Counted from the stretch's first letter, positions 8,651 to 18,017 are shown. The stretch: 64,000 bases of DNA from Streptococcus parasanguinis (GCF_023109675.1 NZ_JALDUR010000006.1:62001-126000), one strand, 5' to 3'. The notes: generated by a model not told the origin, from the sequence alone. Translations and numbers: made by a program.

Positions 8651-10018
8651 CTAGGCTTTTTCTAATTCCTCTACCAATTTGGCTAAATGCATGGAATTGC
8701 TTCCCTTGATGAGGATTTGGTCCTGCTCTTTTAAGCTTTCCTTGACTTGTTTGACCATGTCCTCAAACTGGTCTTCCTCAGCTGTTTTTTTGAAATAATA
8801 GACATGTCCAAGCTGGAACATCTGACTCGCTAATTGAGCCAAGCCCGCAATGTCTTGCCCATAGAAAATAACGGTATCCAAGACATCCGGTGAGAGGCTG
8901 AGGATCATTTGGTTGTGCAGATCTACAGATTGCTCCCCTAGTTCTTTCATATCTGCAAGGACGGCTAATTTTCGGCCATTTGGATTGGCAGGAATAGTCG
9001 AGAAGGTTTCTAAAATCAAGCGCATAGCCGTCGGATTAGCATTGTAGACATCGGATAAAATATCTGCTCCGTTACTGGCCTTTTTCCATTCCGTGCGGTT
9101 ACGCGTCAATTGTAAGGTAGCAAAATTATCACGAATCGCCGCTTCGCTCACTCCTTCTTGCAGGGCAACATAAGCTGCAATCATGGCATTGGTCGCATTG
9201 TATTTGCCTGTTACTGGCAGGTCAATCGCTTCTTCTAAGAAATTAGCACGGAAAGTTAAGCTATCCTTTCGCTCTACCAACTCGGTAATAAAAATCTCCT
9301 CGTCTGGACCAAAGCGGACCACTTTTTGTTTTTCAGGGAGGTAGGCATTCACGATCGGATCAGCTGGAACCACCAGAAGGCCACCTTCTGGCATGCCATC
9401 CGCAATTTGGAGTTTTCCTTTTGCGATCTCGCTTCGATCTTTGAAAAATTCCAAATGCGCTTCCCCAATTAAGGTGACAATAGCAGCCTTGGGATGCGCC
9501 AGTTCTGACAAGAGATGGATATCTCCTAGATGGTCTTGCCCCATTTCAAGGACGAGTTTGTCTGTCCCTTCTGGCATATGGAGAACCGTATAAGGAAGAC
9601 CAATTTCATTATTATAGTTTCCCTGTGTTTTATAGGTCAGGTAGGTGGTGGACAAAAGCTGTGCCAACATATCTTTTGTGGTTGTTTTACCATTTGACCC
9701 TGTCACAGCAAAAACATCCACTTTTGTCTTTTGAAGATAGGCTGCAGCCAATGTTTGAAATGCGCTCAAAACATCTTCCACCAAAATATAAGGGTGGCCT
9801 TCAATCACTTTCTCTGAAAAAGTGGCTACTGCTCCATTTTCAAAAGCGGTCTCGATGAAATCATGACCATCACGCGCTCCCTTTAACGGAACAAAAAGGT
9901 CTCCCGGCCCAATCAAACGGCTGTCAAATTCAGGCTTGACAAGGGCCACATCTTCAAATTGGCTGATATCATTTTTTGCATGTACTAGATGAGCAACTTC
10001 ATGTAATGTGAGATTCAT
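8651..10018 (-). CDS. murF: UDP-N-acetylmuramoyl-tripeptide--D-alanyl-D-alanine ligase
   Basis: Mur ligase that adds D-Ala-D-Ala to the UDP-MurNAc tripeptide, last cytoplasmic step of the peptidoglycan precursor. The 455-aa protein has the substrate-binding N-domain, the P-loop T-G-S-N-G-K-T-T-T near residue 108, the E-M-G-Q segment and the C-terminal domain. The frame is open for 49 more codons upstream, but that part reads through repeat family 1 and across the promoter at 10085-10093; TGAGGAG lies correctly before the ATG at 10018. The ddl gene making its substrate lies just upstream. Confidence 0.95.
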   Translation of the reverse strand: MNLTLHEVAHLVHAKNDISQFEDVALVKPEFDSRLIGPGDLFVPLKGARDGHDFIETAFENGAVATFSEKVIEGHPYILVEDVLSAFQTLAAAYLQKTKVDVFAVTGSNGKTTTKDMLAQLLSTTYLTYKTQGNYNNEIGLPYTVLHMPEGTDKLVLEMGQDHLGDIHLLSELAHPKAAIVTLIGEAHLEFFKDRSEIAKGKLQIADGMPEGGLLVVPADPIVNAYLPEKQKVVRFGPDEEIFITELVERKDSLTFRANFLEEAIDLPVTGKYNATNAMIAAYVALQEGVSEAAIRDNFATLQLTRNRTEWKKASNGADILSDVYNANPTAMRLILETFSTIPANPNGRKLAVLADMKELGEQSVDLHNQMILSLSPDVLDTVIFYGQDIAGLAQLASQMFQLGHVYYFKKTAEEDQFEDMVKQVKESLKEQDQILIKGSNSMHLAKLVEELEKA

Positions 10019-10084
10019 ATCCGACTCCTCAGTTCTCCGTAGCGTCGTCACCAAAAGTCTAGACGCTCGTTTCAAATTCTTCTC

Positions 10085-10093
10085 ATTATACCA
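10085..10093 (-). promoter_or_regulatory. Extended -10 promoter of murF
   Basis: On the minus strand TGGTATAAT is a consensus extended -10. It sits between repeat family 1 (whose terminator closes ddl transcription) and the murF ATG at 10018, so murF has its own promoter. Confidence 0.7.
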
Positions 10094-10107
10094 TATTCTA
10101 GACCACA

Positions 10108-10286
10108 AAAAAAGTGGCTGGGACAGAAGTCCTAGCCTCTTGATTGTTTTTGGATTGTCGAGCAAGACGCAGTGGTTGAGTGGGCTCTACTACGCTGATT
10201 TCATCAGCTTTTACAGCCCTACTCAACTGTGCGGAGGTGGGACGACGAAATCGAATTCTAACGAATTACCGATTTCTGTCCCACTC
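10108..10286 (-). repeat. Repeat family 1, copy A (three hairpins with terminator)
   Basis: About 180 bp also found at 30246-30430, 37899-38077, 59281-59460 and, shortened, at 18016-18155. Read on the minus strand: hairpin 3 (GTGGGAC/GTCCCAC with GAAATCG/CGATTTC inside), hairpin 2 (GTTGAGT-GGGCT/AGCCC-ACTCAAC around GCTGAT/ATCAGC), then hairpin 1 (GGCTAGGAC/GTCCCAGCC) followed by a T run. Here it ends ddl transcription. Confidence 0.9.
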
Positions 10287-10295
10287 TCTCTTTTC

Positions 10296-11342
10296 TTACA
10301 ACAAATGCGCTTCGTGTTTTTGGAAGACTTCTTTTCCAAGCTCTACTAACTTGGTGATCAAATCTGTATAGTTGAGACCCATATTGTCCCAAAGCAAGGG
10401 ATACATAGACCATTGGGTAAAGCCTGGCATGGTATTGAGCTCATTTAAGAAGATCTCTCCTTTATCGGTATAGAAGAAATCACAACGAGCTAAGCCTAGA
10501 CCACCGATCGCACGAAAGGCTTTTTCTGCGTTGGTTCGCATGATTTTCACAACCTCAGGGTCCAATTGAGCTGGAATGGCCATGGTAATTTTGTTATCGA
10601 TGTATTTGGCATCGTAATCATAGAAGGCAACATCTTTGACAACTTCACCTGGCAAGGTACTTTTCACATCATAGTTTCCAAGGAGCCCAACTTCGATCTC
10701 ACGCGCATTGACCCCTTGTTCTACCAAGACACGGCTATCGTATTTGAAGGCCAATTTGAGAGCAGTCCGAAGTTCAGTTTGGTTTTCAGATTTTGAAATC
10801 CCTACGCTAGAACCCATATTGGATGGTTTAGTAAAGACAGGATAAGAGAGTGTGGCTTCAATTGCAGCAATTTTCTCCTCCAAGTCATCGCCTTCCACTA
10901 CAGCTACATAAGGAACTTGTGGAATCCCTGCAGACTCCAAGACCCGTTTGGTCGTGATCTTGTCCATCGCGACACTAGAAGCCAGGATGCCACAGCCGAC
11001 ATAAGGCATTTTCAAGACTTCTAAAAAGCCTTGAATGGAACCATCTTCCCCCATTGGTCCATGAAGCACTGGAAAGACAACTGCTCCTTCCTTGTAAATC
11101 GCTGATGGTGCGACTTTTTTAGACCAGTCCACTGTATCGTTGGTCATCAATTTCTCATCATCTGCTGGTTTCTCTTCAAAAGCTTGCGTCTGGATGAAGT
11201 CTCCTGACTGCGTAATAAAATAGGTCTGAACCGAAAATGCTTGGTAATCAATCGCGCGCATCACACTTTCTGCTGAAAGAACAGACACTTCACGTTCTGC
11301 ACTACGTCCACCATATAACAGGATTAAGTCTTGTTTACTCAT
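10296..11342 (-). CDS. ddl: D-alanine--D-alanine ligase
   Basis: ATP-grasp ligase joining two D-Ala for the peptidoglycan stem. At 348 aa it is normal length. The N-terminus has [12 protein letters not shown], then [12 protein letters not shown] near 95, the ATP-grasp lysine and loop region, and the C-terminal N-E-L-N-T-M-P-G-F signature near 303. It lies between recR and murF. An F or Y residue before the N-terminal serine region decides vancomycin behaviour in the family; I did not call it. Transcription ends in the adjacent repeat. Confidence 0.96.
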   Translation of the reverse strand: MSKQDLILLYGGRSAEREVSVLSAESVMRAIDYQAFSVQTYFITQSGDFIQTQAFEEKPADDEKLMTNDTVDWSKKVAPSAIYKEGAVVFPVLHGPMGEDGSIQGFLEVLKMPYVGCGILASSVAMDKITTKRVLESAGIPQVPYVAVVEGDDLEEKIAAIEATLSYPVFTKPSNMGSSVGISKSENQTELRTALKLAFKYDSRVLVEQGVNAREIEVGLLGNYDVKSTLPGEVVKDVAFYDYDAKYIDNKITMAIPAQLDPEVVKIMRTNAEKAFRAIGGLGLARCDFFYTDKGEIFLNELNTMPGFTQWSMYPLLWDNMGLNYTDLITKLVELGKEVFQKHEAHLL

Positions 11343-11418
11343 AGTTTCTCCCTAATTGTTCCCTTGATTTCTTACTTGATAGTATACCACAATGATAGCC
11401 CTTTCGAAAGAACTTCTC

Positions 11419-12015
11419 TTATAATTCTGTCCGATTTTCGATCGCGCGAAGAAGGGTCACTTCGTCCGCATACTCGATATCGGCTCCAACTGCTAGACCC
11501 CGTGCCAAACGGGTCACTTTGATCCCTGCTGGCTTGAGCACACGCGAGATATACATAGATGTCGCTTCCCCGTCTGCTGTCGCATTGGTCGCAACAATGA
11601 CCTCAGTGACTGTTCCATCCATCAAGCGACTAATCAAACTCTTGAGATTGATGTCATCTGGTCCCACGCCATTCATGGGCGAGATCAAGCCATGCAAGAC
11701 ATGATAGCGACCGTGATATTCTTGGATATTTTCCATAGCAGATACATCCCGGCTATCTTCTACAACCAGAATGAGGGATGGATCCCGCGTTTCATCTCGA
11801 CAAATCTCGCAGGTTTCTTCATCGGTTAAATTGCCACAAATACTGCAATACCCTAGCTCACGCTTGGCATTCAGTAAGTTCTTGGCAAATTCATTGACAT
11901 CATCATCTGACATACCAATGGTGTAAAAAGCCAGACGAGTCGCTGTTTTGATCCCAATTCCTGGCAACTTCGAATAGCTGTCAATTAATTTTGCAATAGG
12001 TGCTGGATAAAGCAT
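11419..12015 (-). CDS. recR: Recombination mediator RecR
   Basis: Acts with RecFO to load RecA at gaps. The 198-aa protein has the N-terminal helix-hairpin-helix (about 10-30, L-P-G-I-G-I-K-T-A), the zinc finger C-x2-C-x11-C-x2-C type cluster (near 57-72: C-S-I-C, C-E-I-C), the Toprim domain (V-V-E-D-S-R-D near 81) and the C-terminal Walker-like end. It follows pbp2b by about 10 bp, the conserved streptococcal order, and precedes ddl. Confidence 0.96.
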   Translation of the reverse strand: MLYPAPIAKLIDSYSKLPGIGIKTATRLAFYTIGMSDDDVNEFAKNLLNAKRELGYCSICGNLTDEETCEICRDETRDPSLILVVEDSRDVSAMENIQEYHGRYHVLHGLISPMNGVGPDDINLKSLISRLMDGTVTEVIVATNATADGEATSMYISRVLKPAGIKVTRLARGLAVGADIEYADEVTLLRAIENRTEL

Positions 12016-12025
12016 AGTTTCCTTT

Positions 12026-14077
12026 CTAATTCATGGGGTGTTTCTGATTGTATAAGTTAATAATGTCACGCGTAATGGAATGACTAACCGTTGCCTGTAG
12101 ATTGGTATTATGTGGAAAGACCACCGCTACCGCAATCTTTGGATTATTCGATGGTGCATACGCCACCACATTAGTATTAATGGCTTGTTTGCCTCCATCG
12201 ACAGTGGTTTCAGCTGTACCAGTCTTTGCACTGATGGGCACACTGGCCCCACGACCAACGGTTTTTCCAGTCGTCAACCCACTCGTACCATTGGCCACTT
12301 GGTAAAACCCTTGCTTGATCAAAGCCATGTCCTCCGCTGAGATATGGACTTGATTGAGCTCCTTGGCTTCGATCGCTTTTTTCAACTGACCGAGGCCACC
12401 TTGATCATTATTGTCATAGATTCCTTCGACGACATGAGGACTCACCCGCTTCCCATCATTTGCAACGGTTGCCGCATACTGAGCCAATTGCATAGGCGTA
12501 TAGTTGTCAAACTGACCAAAGGCATTGGTCAAATAATTACCGACTGTGTAGTCTTTTGGAATAAAACCGGTCGATTCATTGGGAAGGTCAATCCCCGTTG
12601 ATGTCCCAAGACCATACTCTGCAAAAGTAGAGCGCAGTTTTTTCATAGCCGGTTCAACCTGATCCACTTGTAAGGTCATATTTGGAGTGTAAGGTTGCCC
12701 CATCATCTTAAGGGCAATTTGGACCATATAGGTATTGGAAGAGTATTCCAATGCTTCCACCGCATTGATGGAACGACTACCGTATTGGGTAAACCAAGAA
12801 TTGATAGGAGCGGATCCTGCAAAAACAATCGGCTGATCGGTCAGAACCTGGTTCCCTGAAATGGCTCCATTTTCCCATCCAGAAGTCAAGGTCGCTCCTT
12901 TGACCACGGATCCTGGAACGAAGACGTTGGTCACTGTCCCTAAAGCATCTGCTGATAGATCTTGACTACCAGCCTGGTGTTTGATCCCCGCCATGGCAAG
13001 GACCTTCCCTGTATCGGGCTCCAGAGCTACAGCATAGACACCTTCGGAGTATGTCGCATTTCCAGCTTGCAACTCTGCGCTAAAGGCAGAGCGAAGGATA
13101 TCTTCCACTCCTTTTTGGAAATCCAAATCAATCGAGAGCTTGAGGTTTTCTCCTTTGGCCCCTTTTGAAACGTCGACCACTTTCTCCATGTTGCCATTTT
13201 TATCTAGGAGAATTTCTTTTTCACTGCGTTTGCCTTGAAGGACGTTTTCGTATTCCTTTTCGAGATAAGACGTTCCAACCCGGTCATTGAGAGCATAGCC
13301 TTTTTTGACATAATCCTCAACCTCTTCTGCTGGAAGTCCCGTCTGCTCGGTCGATACATTTCCAATAATAGAGGCTAGAGGAGTATCCAAAACCTTGCGG
13401 TCCCAGCTAGTCGTGATGGCAATTCCCGGAAGGTCCTGACTATCCGCTGCGATGGTCGCAATCTGCTCAGCTCCTAGTGCCTGCGTCGTAATGATCCCTG
13501 TCGCAAAATTCTCCACCGCATTCATCTGGCTATAGAGATAAATAATCTTTTTCTCATCATCTGTATAGCCGAGTTTTGAAGGGTCGATACTATCCACTGC
13601 CGCTTGATAAATCTTGGCTTCCGGCAGGCGGTTGCCATCGGTATCAAATTTCTTTTTCTCAGGCAGGTGTTCCACGACCTCTTGGTAGACCTTGGTATTG
13701 GCTAGATAGTAATCCACTTCTTGCCGTTCGGTTACTTGAGGATTTTCTACATCGACATACTGTAAGAGTTTCCCAGCTGTCTCTCGCATTTCTTGGGCCG
13801 TCATTTTACGATCCCGCGTAAAAGTCAGGACCTGTTTGCCCACATTTTCCACCAAGGGTTTACCAGAAGCATCATAGATTTGCCCTCGCACACTCCCTTG
13901 TTTGACCGTCTTTTTCGTAGCTTTTGCCAATTTATCCGTATAGTAGGCTTGGTGAGTGATCTGCATATAGCCAAGTCGGGCAATCAGCACCAAAAAAAGA
14001 AGGCAAATCAAACTAAACAGCAGGTAGAGTCTGCGTGTAATCGAATGATTCTCAAACTTCCGTATTTTCTTCTTCAT
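12026..14077 (-). CDS. pbp2b: Penicillin-binding protein 2B (class B transpeptidase)
   Basis: Transpeptidase of peripheral (elongation) peptidoglycan synthesis. The 683-aa protein has a short cytoplasmic N-tail, one membrane helix (about 15-38), a PBP dimer domain and a C-terminal transpeptidase domain. Active-site motifs are S-V-V-K (after V-P-G, near 394), S-S-N (near 450) and K-T-G-T (near 625). The gene leads the pbp2b-recR-ddl group, as in other streptococci. No mosaic signature was assessed. Confidence 0.95.
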   Translation of the reverse strand: MKKKIRKFENHSITRRLYLLFSLICLLFLVLIARLGYMQITHQAYYTDKLAKATKKTVKQGSVRGQIYDASGKPLVENVGKQVLTFTRDRKMTAQEMRETAGKLLQYVDVENPQVTERQEVDYYLANTKVYQEVVEHLPEKKKFDTDGNRLPEAKIYQAAVDSIDPSKLGYTDDEKKIIYLYSQMNAVENFATGIITTQALGAEQIATIAADSQDLPGIAITTSWDRKVLDTPLASIIGNVSTEQTGLPAEEVEDYVKKGYALNDRVGTSYLEKEYENVLQGKRSEKEILLDKNGNMEKVVDVSKGAKGENLKLSIDLDFQKGVEDILRSAFSAELQAGNATYSEGVYAVALEPDTGKVLAMAGIKHQAGSQDLSADALGTVTNVFVPGSVVKGATLTSGWENGAISGNQVLTDQPIVFAGSAPINSWFTQYGSRSINAVEALEYSSNTYMVQIALKMMGQPYTPNMTLQVDQVEPAMKKLRSTFAEYGLGTSTGIDLPNESTGFIPKDYTVGNYLTNAFGQFDNYTPMQLAQYAATVANDGKRVSPHVVEGIYDNNDQGGLGQLKKAIEAKELNQVHISAEDMALIKQGFYQVANGTSGLTTGKTVGRGASVPISAKTGTAETTVDGGKQAINTNVVAYAPSNNPKIAVAVVFPHNTNLQATVSHSITRDIINLYNQKHPMN

Positions 14078-14118
14078 GAAATGTTCTGTCCTTCTTTTCT
14101 AATCAACACTTACCTTCC

Positions 14119-14147
14119 ATTTTACTATTTTTCCAAGAGTATCTCAA
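14119..14147 (-). promoter_or_regulatory. Promoter of pbp2b
   Basis: Minus strand TTGAGA (14142-14147), 17-bp spacer, TAAAAT (14119-14124), ending about 40 bp before the pbp2b ATG. Confidence 0.6.
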
Positions 14148-14186
14148 GAAAAGGAAGGGACCTTTCCTGGAATTTTATGAAGAAAA

Positions 14187-14212
14187 AAGATTGGACCTGC
14201 TCGCCCAATCTT
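14187..14212 (-). terminator. Terminator hairpin left of repeat family 2, copy 1
   Basis: Minus strand AAGATTGG and CCAATCTT form a stem followed by a T run, suited to ending DUF421 transcription. A very similar hairpin (GATTGGAC..CCCAATCT) lies at 14468-14493 on the other side of the repeat, but with its T-rich side facing the plus strand. Confidence 0.65.
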
Positions 14213-14291
14213 GAAATTAACACAAACTTTTTTACATGTACAACCTTATGTGAGGTGGTTGAAAAAATATTGATTTTTAATTTTTAAGCTT

Positions 14292-14444
14292 ATTCAAGCA
14301 TATGTCGAAACTTTCCGCCGTGAGAAAAGTTCCTGAAACACAATTGTTTCAGGAACTCGGGAGTTTTGAAACTTTAGGTTCAAAACTAAGTCATGGAACT
14401 TCGTAGAAGTTCGCTGACGTCCGTACTCACCTAAGGAAAGTTTT
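14292..14444. repeat. Repeat family 2, copy 1 (closed multi-stem element)
   Basis: Relatives lie at 34727-34879 and 60483-60620. Terminal arms GAAACTTTCC (14307-14316) and GGAAAGTTTT (14435-14444) enclose GTGAG/CTCAC, then three inner stems: AGTTCCTGAAACA/TGTTTCAGGAACT (14328-14340, 14345-14357), TTTTGAA/TTCAAAA, and GAACTTC/GAAGTTC. The block CGCTGACGTCCGTACTCACCT is unchanged in all copies apart from none seen. Stem sequences vary with compensation between copies. Confidence 0.85.
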
Positions 14445-14498
14445 TAAGACTATTTTGTCTTCAATTTGAGATTGGACATGGTCGCCCAATCTCTTCTT

Positions 14499-15131
14499 TT
14501 AGTAGGTCACAACATTGATTTTTCCTTTGTCATACTCAGCAATGAAAATATCCAAAACGTTGTCATAGCCTTCTTTTTCCAATTCAGCCAGCAACCACTC
14601 TTCACTTTTCCCAATTGTTTCCAAAATTTCAAGCTGAACCACGCCATCAGTAATGATCGGGTATTTAGGATTTTCATCCCCCGCACGGACAACGATCATT
14701 TGACCGTTTTGTTCAATGACAGCTCGTTTCACTCCCTTTAATTGGAAAATTCCTTGTGAACGCAATTTCAGGGCAACGTCTGAAGCAGAAAGTCCCTTGG
14801 ATCGACAAGCTTCCGGATCAAGCTTCCCATCTTTGATAATGACAGTTGGTTTGCCATCGATCAAGTGCTTCATAAAACGGACATTGGTATTGAGCCATTT
14901 TAAGAGTAAGATCAAAATAGTCCACATCAAGAGAATCACAATGTATTGAAGAATGGTAATGGAGCTATTGTAGATGACCCCACCAATAATTCCCCCAAGA
15001 ACAAAGTTCTGTATCTGGTCTACTGCAGAACTTGGTGCTAAGTTTCCTTTCCCGGTCACATTGATTACAAATACCAAGGAAATCAAGCCGATAGCTAATT
15101 TAATCAAAATGGCTAAAAAATCTACTGTCAT
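14499..15131 (-). CDS. DUF421 (YetF-like) membrane protein
   Basis: A 210-aa protein with three N-terminal membrane helices (about 7-25, 40-58, 62-82) and a soluble C-terminal DUF421 domain containing P-T-V-I-I-K-D-G-K and the R-x-x-G-I/x-L-K-G-V-K-R-A-V segment. Its start overlaps the stop of the DUF3290 gene by 4 bp (ATGA), so the pair is translationally coupled. Function is unknown; the pairing with DUF3290 recurs in lactic-acid bacteria. Confidence 0.88.
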   Translation of the reverse strand: MTVDFLAILIKLAIGLISLVFVINVTGKGNLAPSSAVDQIQNFVLGGIIGGVIYNSSITILQYIVILLMWTILILLLKWLNTNVRFMKHLIDGKPTVIIKDGKLDPEACRSKGLSASDVALKLRSQGIFQLKGVKRAVIEQNGQMIVVRAGDENPKYPIITDGVVQLEILETIGKSEEWLLAELEKEGYDNVLDIFIAEYDKGKINVVTY

Positions 15132-15580
15132 TTGTTCACCTCCACAAGTTCCACGTCTGTTTTATACAGATCCATCTTTTCTAATAGGTAGCTATCTGGG
15201 TCAGAGCCTGCGATAGCTCGGTAATAAACCTCTCCAACCTTCAGGATCGCCCCATCTGTGGCTGCTGAAGTATTGACATAGACATCTTCTTTTTTGACAT
15301 CCAACTCCTTTGAGACGACCTCAATAAAATGGAGTGAGCGTTGGAACTGATCATTATTACTTTGGCTATTTTGGAAATTGCTGATACTGATCAAGACCAC
15401 TGCCACCAGAGTTAAAATGGAGATAATAGATAATTCGCGGAATTTGCTATCGTGCTTCTCCCGATAGGCTTTCACCGCAAAAAAACCAGTCAGAAGAACA
15501 AGCAAGCCAGATATCCCAATGGTCACCCAGTTTTGCTGACTGATCTGACTCAATACATAGTCATAAGAGTAAAATTTCAT
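15128..15580 (-). CDS. DUF3290 membrane protein
   Basis: A protein of about 150 aa with two membrane helices (about 17-37 and 52-70) followed by an extracytoplasmic or soluble domain. The start at M-K-F-Y-S-Y-D-Y is preferred over one 10 codons upstream because GGAGAAAGGGAG lies six bases before it. It is the first gene of a two-gene unit with DUF421. Function is unknown. Confidence 0.85.
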   Translation of the reverse strand: MKFYSYDYVLSQISQQNWVTIGISGLLVLLTGFFAVKAYREKHDSKFRELSIISILTLVAVVLISISNFQNSQSNNDQFQRSLHFIEVVSKELDVKKEDVYVNTSAATDGAILKVGEVYYRAIAGSDPDSYLLEKMDLYKTDVELVEVNK

Positions 15581-15715
15581 AATGAACTCCCTTTCTCCAA
15601 ATGAATTCAAGCTATTATAATGTATTTCAGGGGAGAATTCAAGGCATTCTAATCAGAAAAAAATATATTTTTTGTTATAATAAAATTATCTATCATGTCA
15701 AGAAAAGGAAATACA

Positions 15716-16543
15716 ATGAAACTCATTTCATGGAATATCGACTCGCTTAATGCTGCATTAACTAGTGATTCAGCACGCGCCAAACTCTCTCAAGAAGTCC
15801 TCCAAACCTTGGTTTCTGAGGATGCAGATATCATTGCCATTCAAGAAACCAAGTTATCCGCCAAAGGTCCTACTAAAAAACACCTCGAAATCCTTGAGGA
15901 GCTCTTCCCTGGCTACGAAAACACCTGGCGCTCTTCTCAAGAACCGGCTCGTAAAGGCTACGCTGGAACCATGTTCCTCTATAAAAAAGAGCTCACACCA
16001 GTTGTGACTTTCCCAGAAATCGGAGCTCCTTCGACCATGGACTTGGAAGGTCGGATCATTACTTTGGAATTTGATGAATTTTTCGTGACTCAGGTCTACA
16101 CACCTAACGCTGGTGATGGACTCAAACGTTTGGAAGAACGTCAAATTTGGGACGTTAAGTATGCTGAATATTTGGCTGAATTAGACAAAGAAAAAACCGT
16201 CCTTGCAACTGGGGACTACAACGTTGCCCACAAGGAAATTGACCTTGCCAACCCAGCCAGCAACCGCCGTTCACCAGGATTCACAGACGAAGAACGTGAA
16301 GGATTTACAAATCTTTTGGCCAAAGGATTTACAGATACCTTTCGTCACCTACATGGTGATGTTCCTGAGCGCTATACTTGGTGGGCACAACGAAGTAAAA
16401 CCTCAAAAATCAACAATACGGGCTGGAGAATCGACTATTGGTTAACCTCAAACCGCATTGCTGACAAGGTCACTAAATCAGATATGATTGACTCAGGCGC
16501 TCGTCAAGATCATACACCAATTGTATTAGAAATTGATTTGTAA
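15716..16543 (+). CDS. exoA: Exodeoxyribonuclease III / AP endonuclease
   Basis: Exo-endo-phosphatase fold enzyme that cleaves abasic sites and degrades 3' ends in base excision repair. The 275-aa protein shows M-K-L-I-S-W-N-I-D-S, the metal-binding Glu in I-Q-E-T-K-L (near 45), T-P-N-A-G (near 130), G-D-Y-N-V-A-H (near 170) and the C-terminal W-R-I-D-Y-W and Q-D-H-T-P catalytic blocks. The ATG at 15716 follows AAAAGGAAAT; seven upstream in-frame codons are not needed. It is transcribed divergently from DUF3290. Confidence 0.95.
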   Translation: MKLISWNIDSLNAALTSDSARAKLSQEVLQTLVSEDADIIAIQETKLSAKGPTKKHLEILEELFPGYENTWRSSQEPARKGYAGTMFLYKKELTPVVTFPEIGAPSTMDLEGRIITLEFDEFFVTQVYTPNAGDGLKRLEERQIWDVKYAEYLAELDKEKTVLATGDYNVAHKEIDLANPASNRRSPGFTDEEREGFTNLLAKGFTDTFRHLHGDVPERYTWWAQRSKTSKINNTGWRIDYWLTSNRIADKVTKSDMIDSGARQDHTPIVLEIDL

Positions 16544-16554
16544 GGATGGTCTTT

Positions 16555-16941
16555 ATGAATTTCAATGCAGTGATTCCTGAGTTTATTGTATCGAATTTAG
16601 AGCAGTCCCGTTCCTTCTACTGTGATTTACTGGGTTTTACCATCGAATACGGGCGACCAGAAGAGAACTTCCTCTTTCTTTCTCTTGAAGAGTGCCAGCT
16701 AATGATAGAGGAGGGGAGTAAGGAGGAACTAGCTGAACTGACCTACCCCTTTGGTCGTGGAGTTAATATCTCCTTCGGCATAAAAGATGTCCCTAGACTC
16801 TATCAAAAAGTAATCGAGTCTAACTATCCTATTCATCGTCCTTTGACCAAAAGAAAATTTCGTGTTGGTGAACAATATATCTATCCCCATGAATTTGCAG
16901 TTCTAGATCCAGATGGCTATTTTTTAAGATTTAGTGAATAA
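16555..16941 (+). CDS. VOC (glyoxalase/bleomycin-resistance fold) protein
   Basis: A protein of about 128 aa with the vicinal-oxygen-chelate fold: A-V-I-P-E-F-I-V-S-N-L-E-Q-S at the start, F-Y-C-D-L-L-G-F, and the C-terminal A-V-L-D-P-D-G-Y-F-L-R-F. The substrate is unknown; antibiotic binding and metabolite isomerisation are both possible in the family. Start at 16555 preferred (AAGGATGG before it); an ATG three codons upstream is the alternative. It follows exoA by about 10 bp and is probably cotranscribed. Confidence 0.8.
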   Translation: MNFNAVIPEFIVSNLEQSRSFYCDLLGFTIEYGRPEENFLFLSLEECQLMIEEGSKEELAELTYPFGRGVNISFGIKDVPRLYQKVIESNYPIHRPLTKRKFRVGEQYIYPHEFAVLDPDGYFLRFSE

Positions 16942-16942
16942 G

Positions 16943-16968
16943 AAAAAGGAGGTTGTTGGCCTCTTTTT
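16943..16968 (+). terminator. Terminator after exoA-VOC
   Basis: AAAAAGGAGG and GCCTCTTTTT form a stem with one bulge and end in T5 directly after the VOC stop codon. Confidence 0.75.
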
Positions 16969-17111
16969 CAGTAAGTAAATATAAATTGACAGACCTGTAA
17001 ATCCAGTGACAGAAACCTTTGCTAAAGCCCATGAAATCAGCATGTCAAAGAACTTTGATAGCCATTTTTTGTATAATTAGGTAGAATGAAATCAGAAAGC
17101 GAGGAAATCTT

Positions 17112-17705
17112 ATGCAAGTCGGAAAGCAGATCCAGCACTATCGTAAAGAGAAAAATTTATCTCAAGATGATTTGGCTGAAATCATCTTTGTCAGCCGTCA
17201 ATCCATTTCCAACTGGGAACGCGGAGCAACCTACCCTGATATTCAAAACCTGCTTTTACTGAGCAAGGTCTTTGAAGTGTCATTGGACAAACTAGTCAAA
17301 GGAGATTTAGAAACCATGAAACAAATTATTCACGACCAAGAATTTATGAGCTATCAAAAAGATGGAGTGGTTTTTACCATTTTACTAATTGGAAGTCCTA
17401 TAATAATGATTCCTCTAATACTTTATCTGGAATGGTTCGGTATCGCTATTAGTTGCTTGATTTATGCTATCACAATGTTCTACGCCCTACGCATTGAGAA
17501 ATTTAAGAAACAGCATAATCTTCGTACCTTTCGCCAGATTGTCGCCTATGATCAAGGACGCAGCCTGAGCGAGATTGAAGAAGCCGAGGAAAGGGGCAAG
17601 GCTCCTTACCAAAATATTATCCTTCCTGTTCTATTTAGCCTTGGAATTGGCGCTATTGCTCTGTTGTTTTCTTGGCTCTTACTTACTTTCTTCCCTATCA
17701 AATAA
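17112..17705 (+). CDS. XRE-family regulator with membrane anchor
   Basis: The N-terminal 65 residues are a helix-turn-helix of the Cro/C1 type (L-S-Q-D-D-L-A-E near 17, S-R-Q-S-I-S-N-W-E-R-G near 29). The C-terminal half has hydrophobic segments at about 85-103, 107-125 and 172-194. This layout (HTH plus membrane part) occurs in streptococcal regulators of unknown signal. No target is evident; it stands alone between two terminators. Total length 197 aa. Confidence 0.85.
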   Translation: MQVGKQIQHYRKEKNLSQDDLAEIIFVSRQSISNWERGATYPDIQNLLLLSKVFEVSLDKLVKGDLETMKQIIHDQEFMSYQKDGVVFTILLIGSPIIMIPLILYLEWFGIAISCLIYAITMFYALRIEKFKKQHNLRTFRQIVAYDQGRSLSEIEEAEERGKAPYQNIILPVLFSLGIGAIALLFSWLLLTFFPIK

Positions 17706-17731
17706 AAGCGAAGTCATCAGACCTCGCTTTT
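17704..17731 (+). terminator. Terminator of the XRE gene
   Basis: AAAAGCGA pairs with TCGCTTTT (17704-17711 with 17724-17731), starting within the stop codon. Confidence 0.75.
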
Positions 17732-17790
17732 CAAATGTCTTTAAAGTTATAGAGTTGCGGATAGTGATCACACTCGGGATTTTTGGGATG
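17731..17790 (-). pseudogene. Fragment of a second nth gene (C-terminal end only)
   Basis: Minus-strand translation gives H-P-K-N-P-E-C-D-H-Y-P-Q-L-Y-N-F-K then a stop, almost the same as the last residues of the intact endonuclease III at 20421-21044 (H-P-K-N-P-E-C-D-Q-Y-P-Q-L-Y-H-F-D). No upstream part of nth is present. A relic of duplication or rearrangement. Confidence 0.6.
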
Positions 17791-17813
17791 TAACTATCTA
17801 CTCATTCTTTCTT

Positions 17814-18017
17814 TTATATCCTCACCTGTCTATCTTCAGATCGTTGGCCTGTGACAAACATGGTGAAGGTTGCCTTGCAGACATTTCGGCCATCTTGGTT
17901 GGTGATATCTACATCGACGACACAGGTTGTACGACCTTGATGGACACATTCCCCCCTGATGGTTAGGACATCCCCTAGATTTCCAGCTTTCAAATAGTTG
18001 ATAGAAGACTGGAGCGT
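17814..18017 (-). pseudogene. PaaI-like thioesterase, 5' half replaced by a repeat
   Basis: About 66 codons of the C-terminal half of a hotdog-fold thioesterase remain (T-L-Q-S-S-I-N-Y-L, then V-V-D-V-D-I-T-N-Q-D-G and A-T-F-T-M-F-V-T-G). The N-terminal half with the catalytic region is absent: coding sequence stops at the exact edge of a repeat family 1 copy. The frame stays open into the repeat, so a gene caller may report a false 129-aa protein. Very probably not functional. Confidence 0.7.

Noticed and set aside
10019..10165. N-terminal extension of MurF by 49 residues
   Set aside because: It reads through repeat family 1 and across the murF promoter; the ribosome site fits the ATG at 10018.
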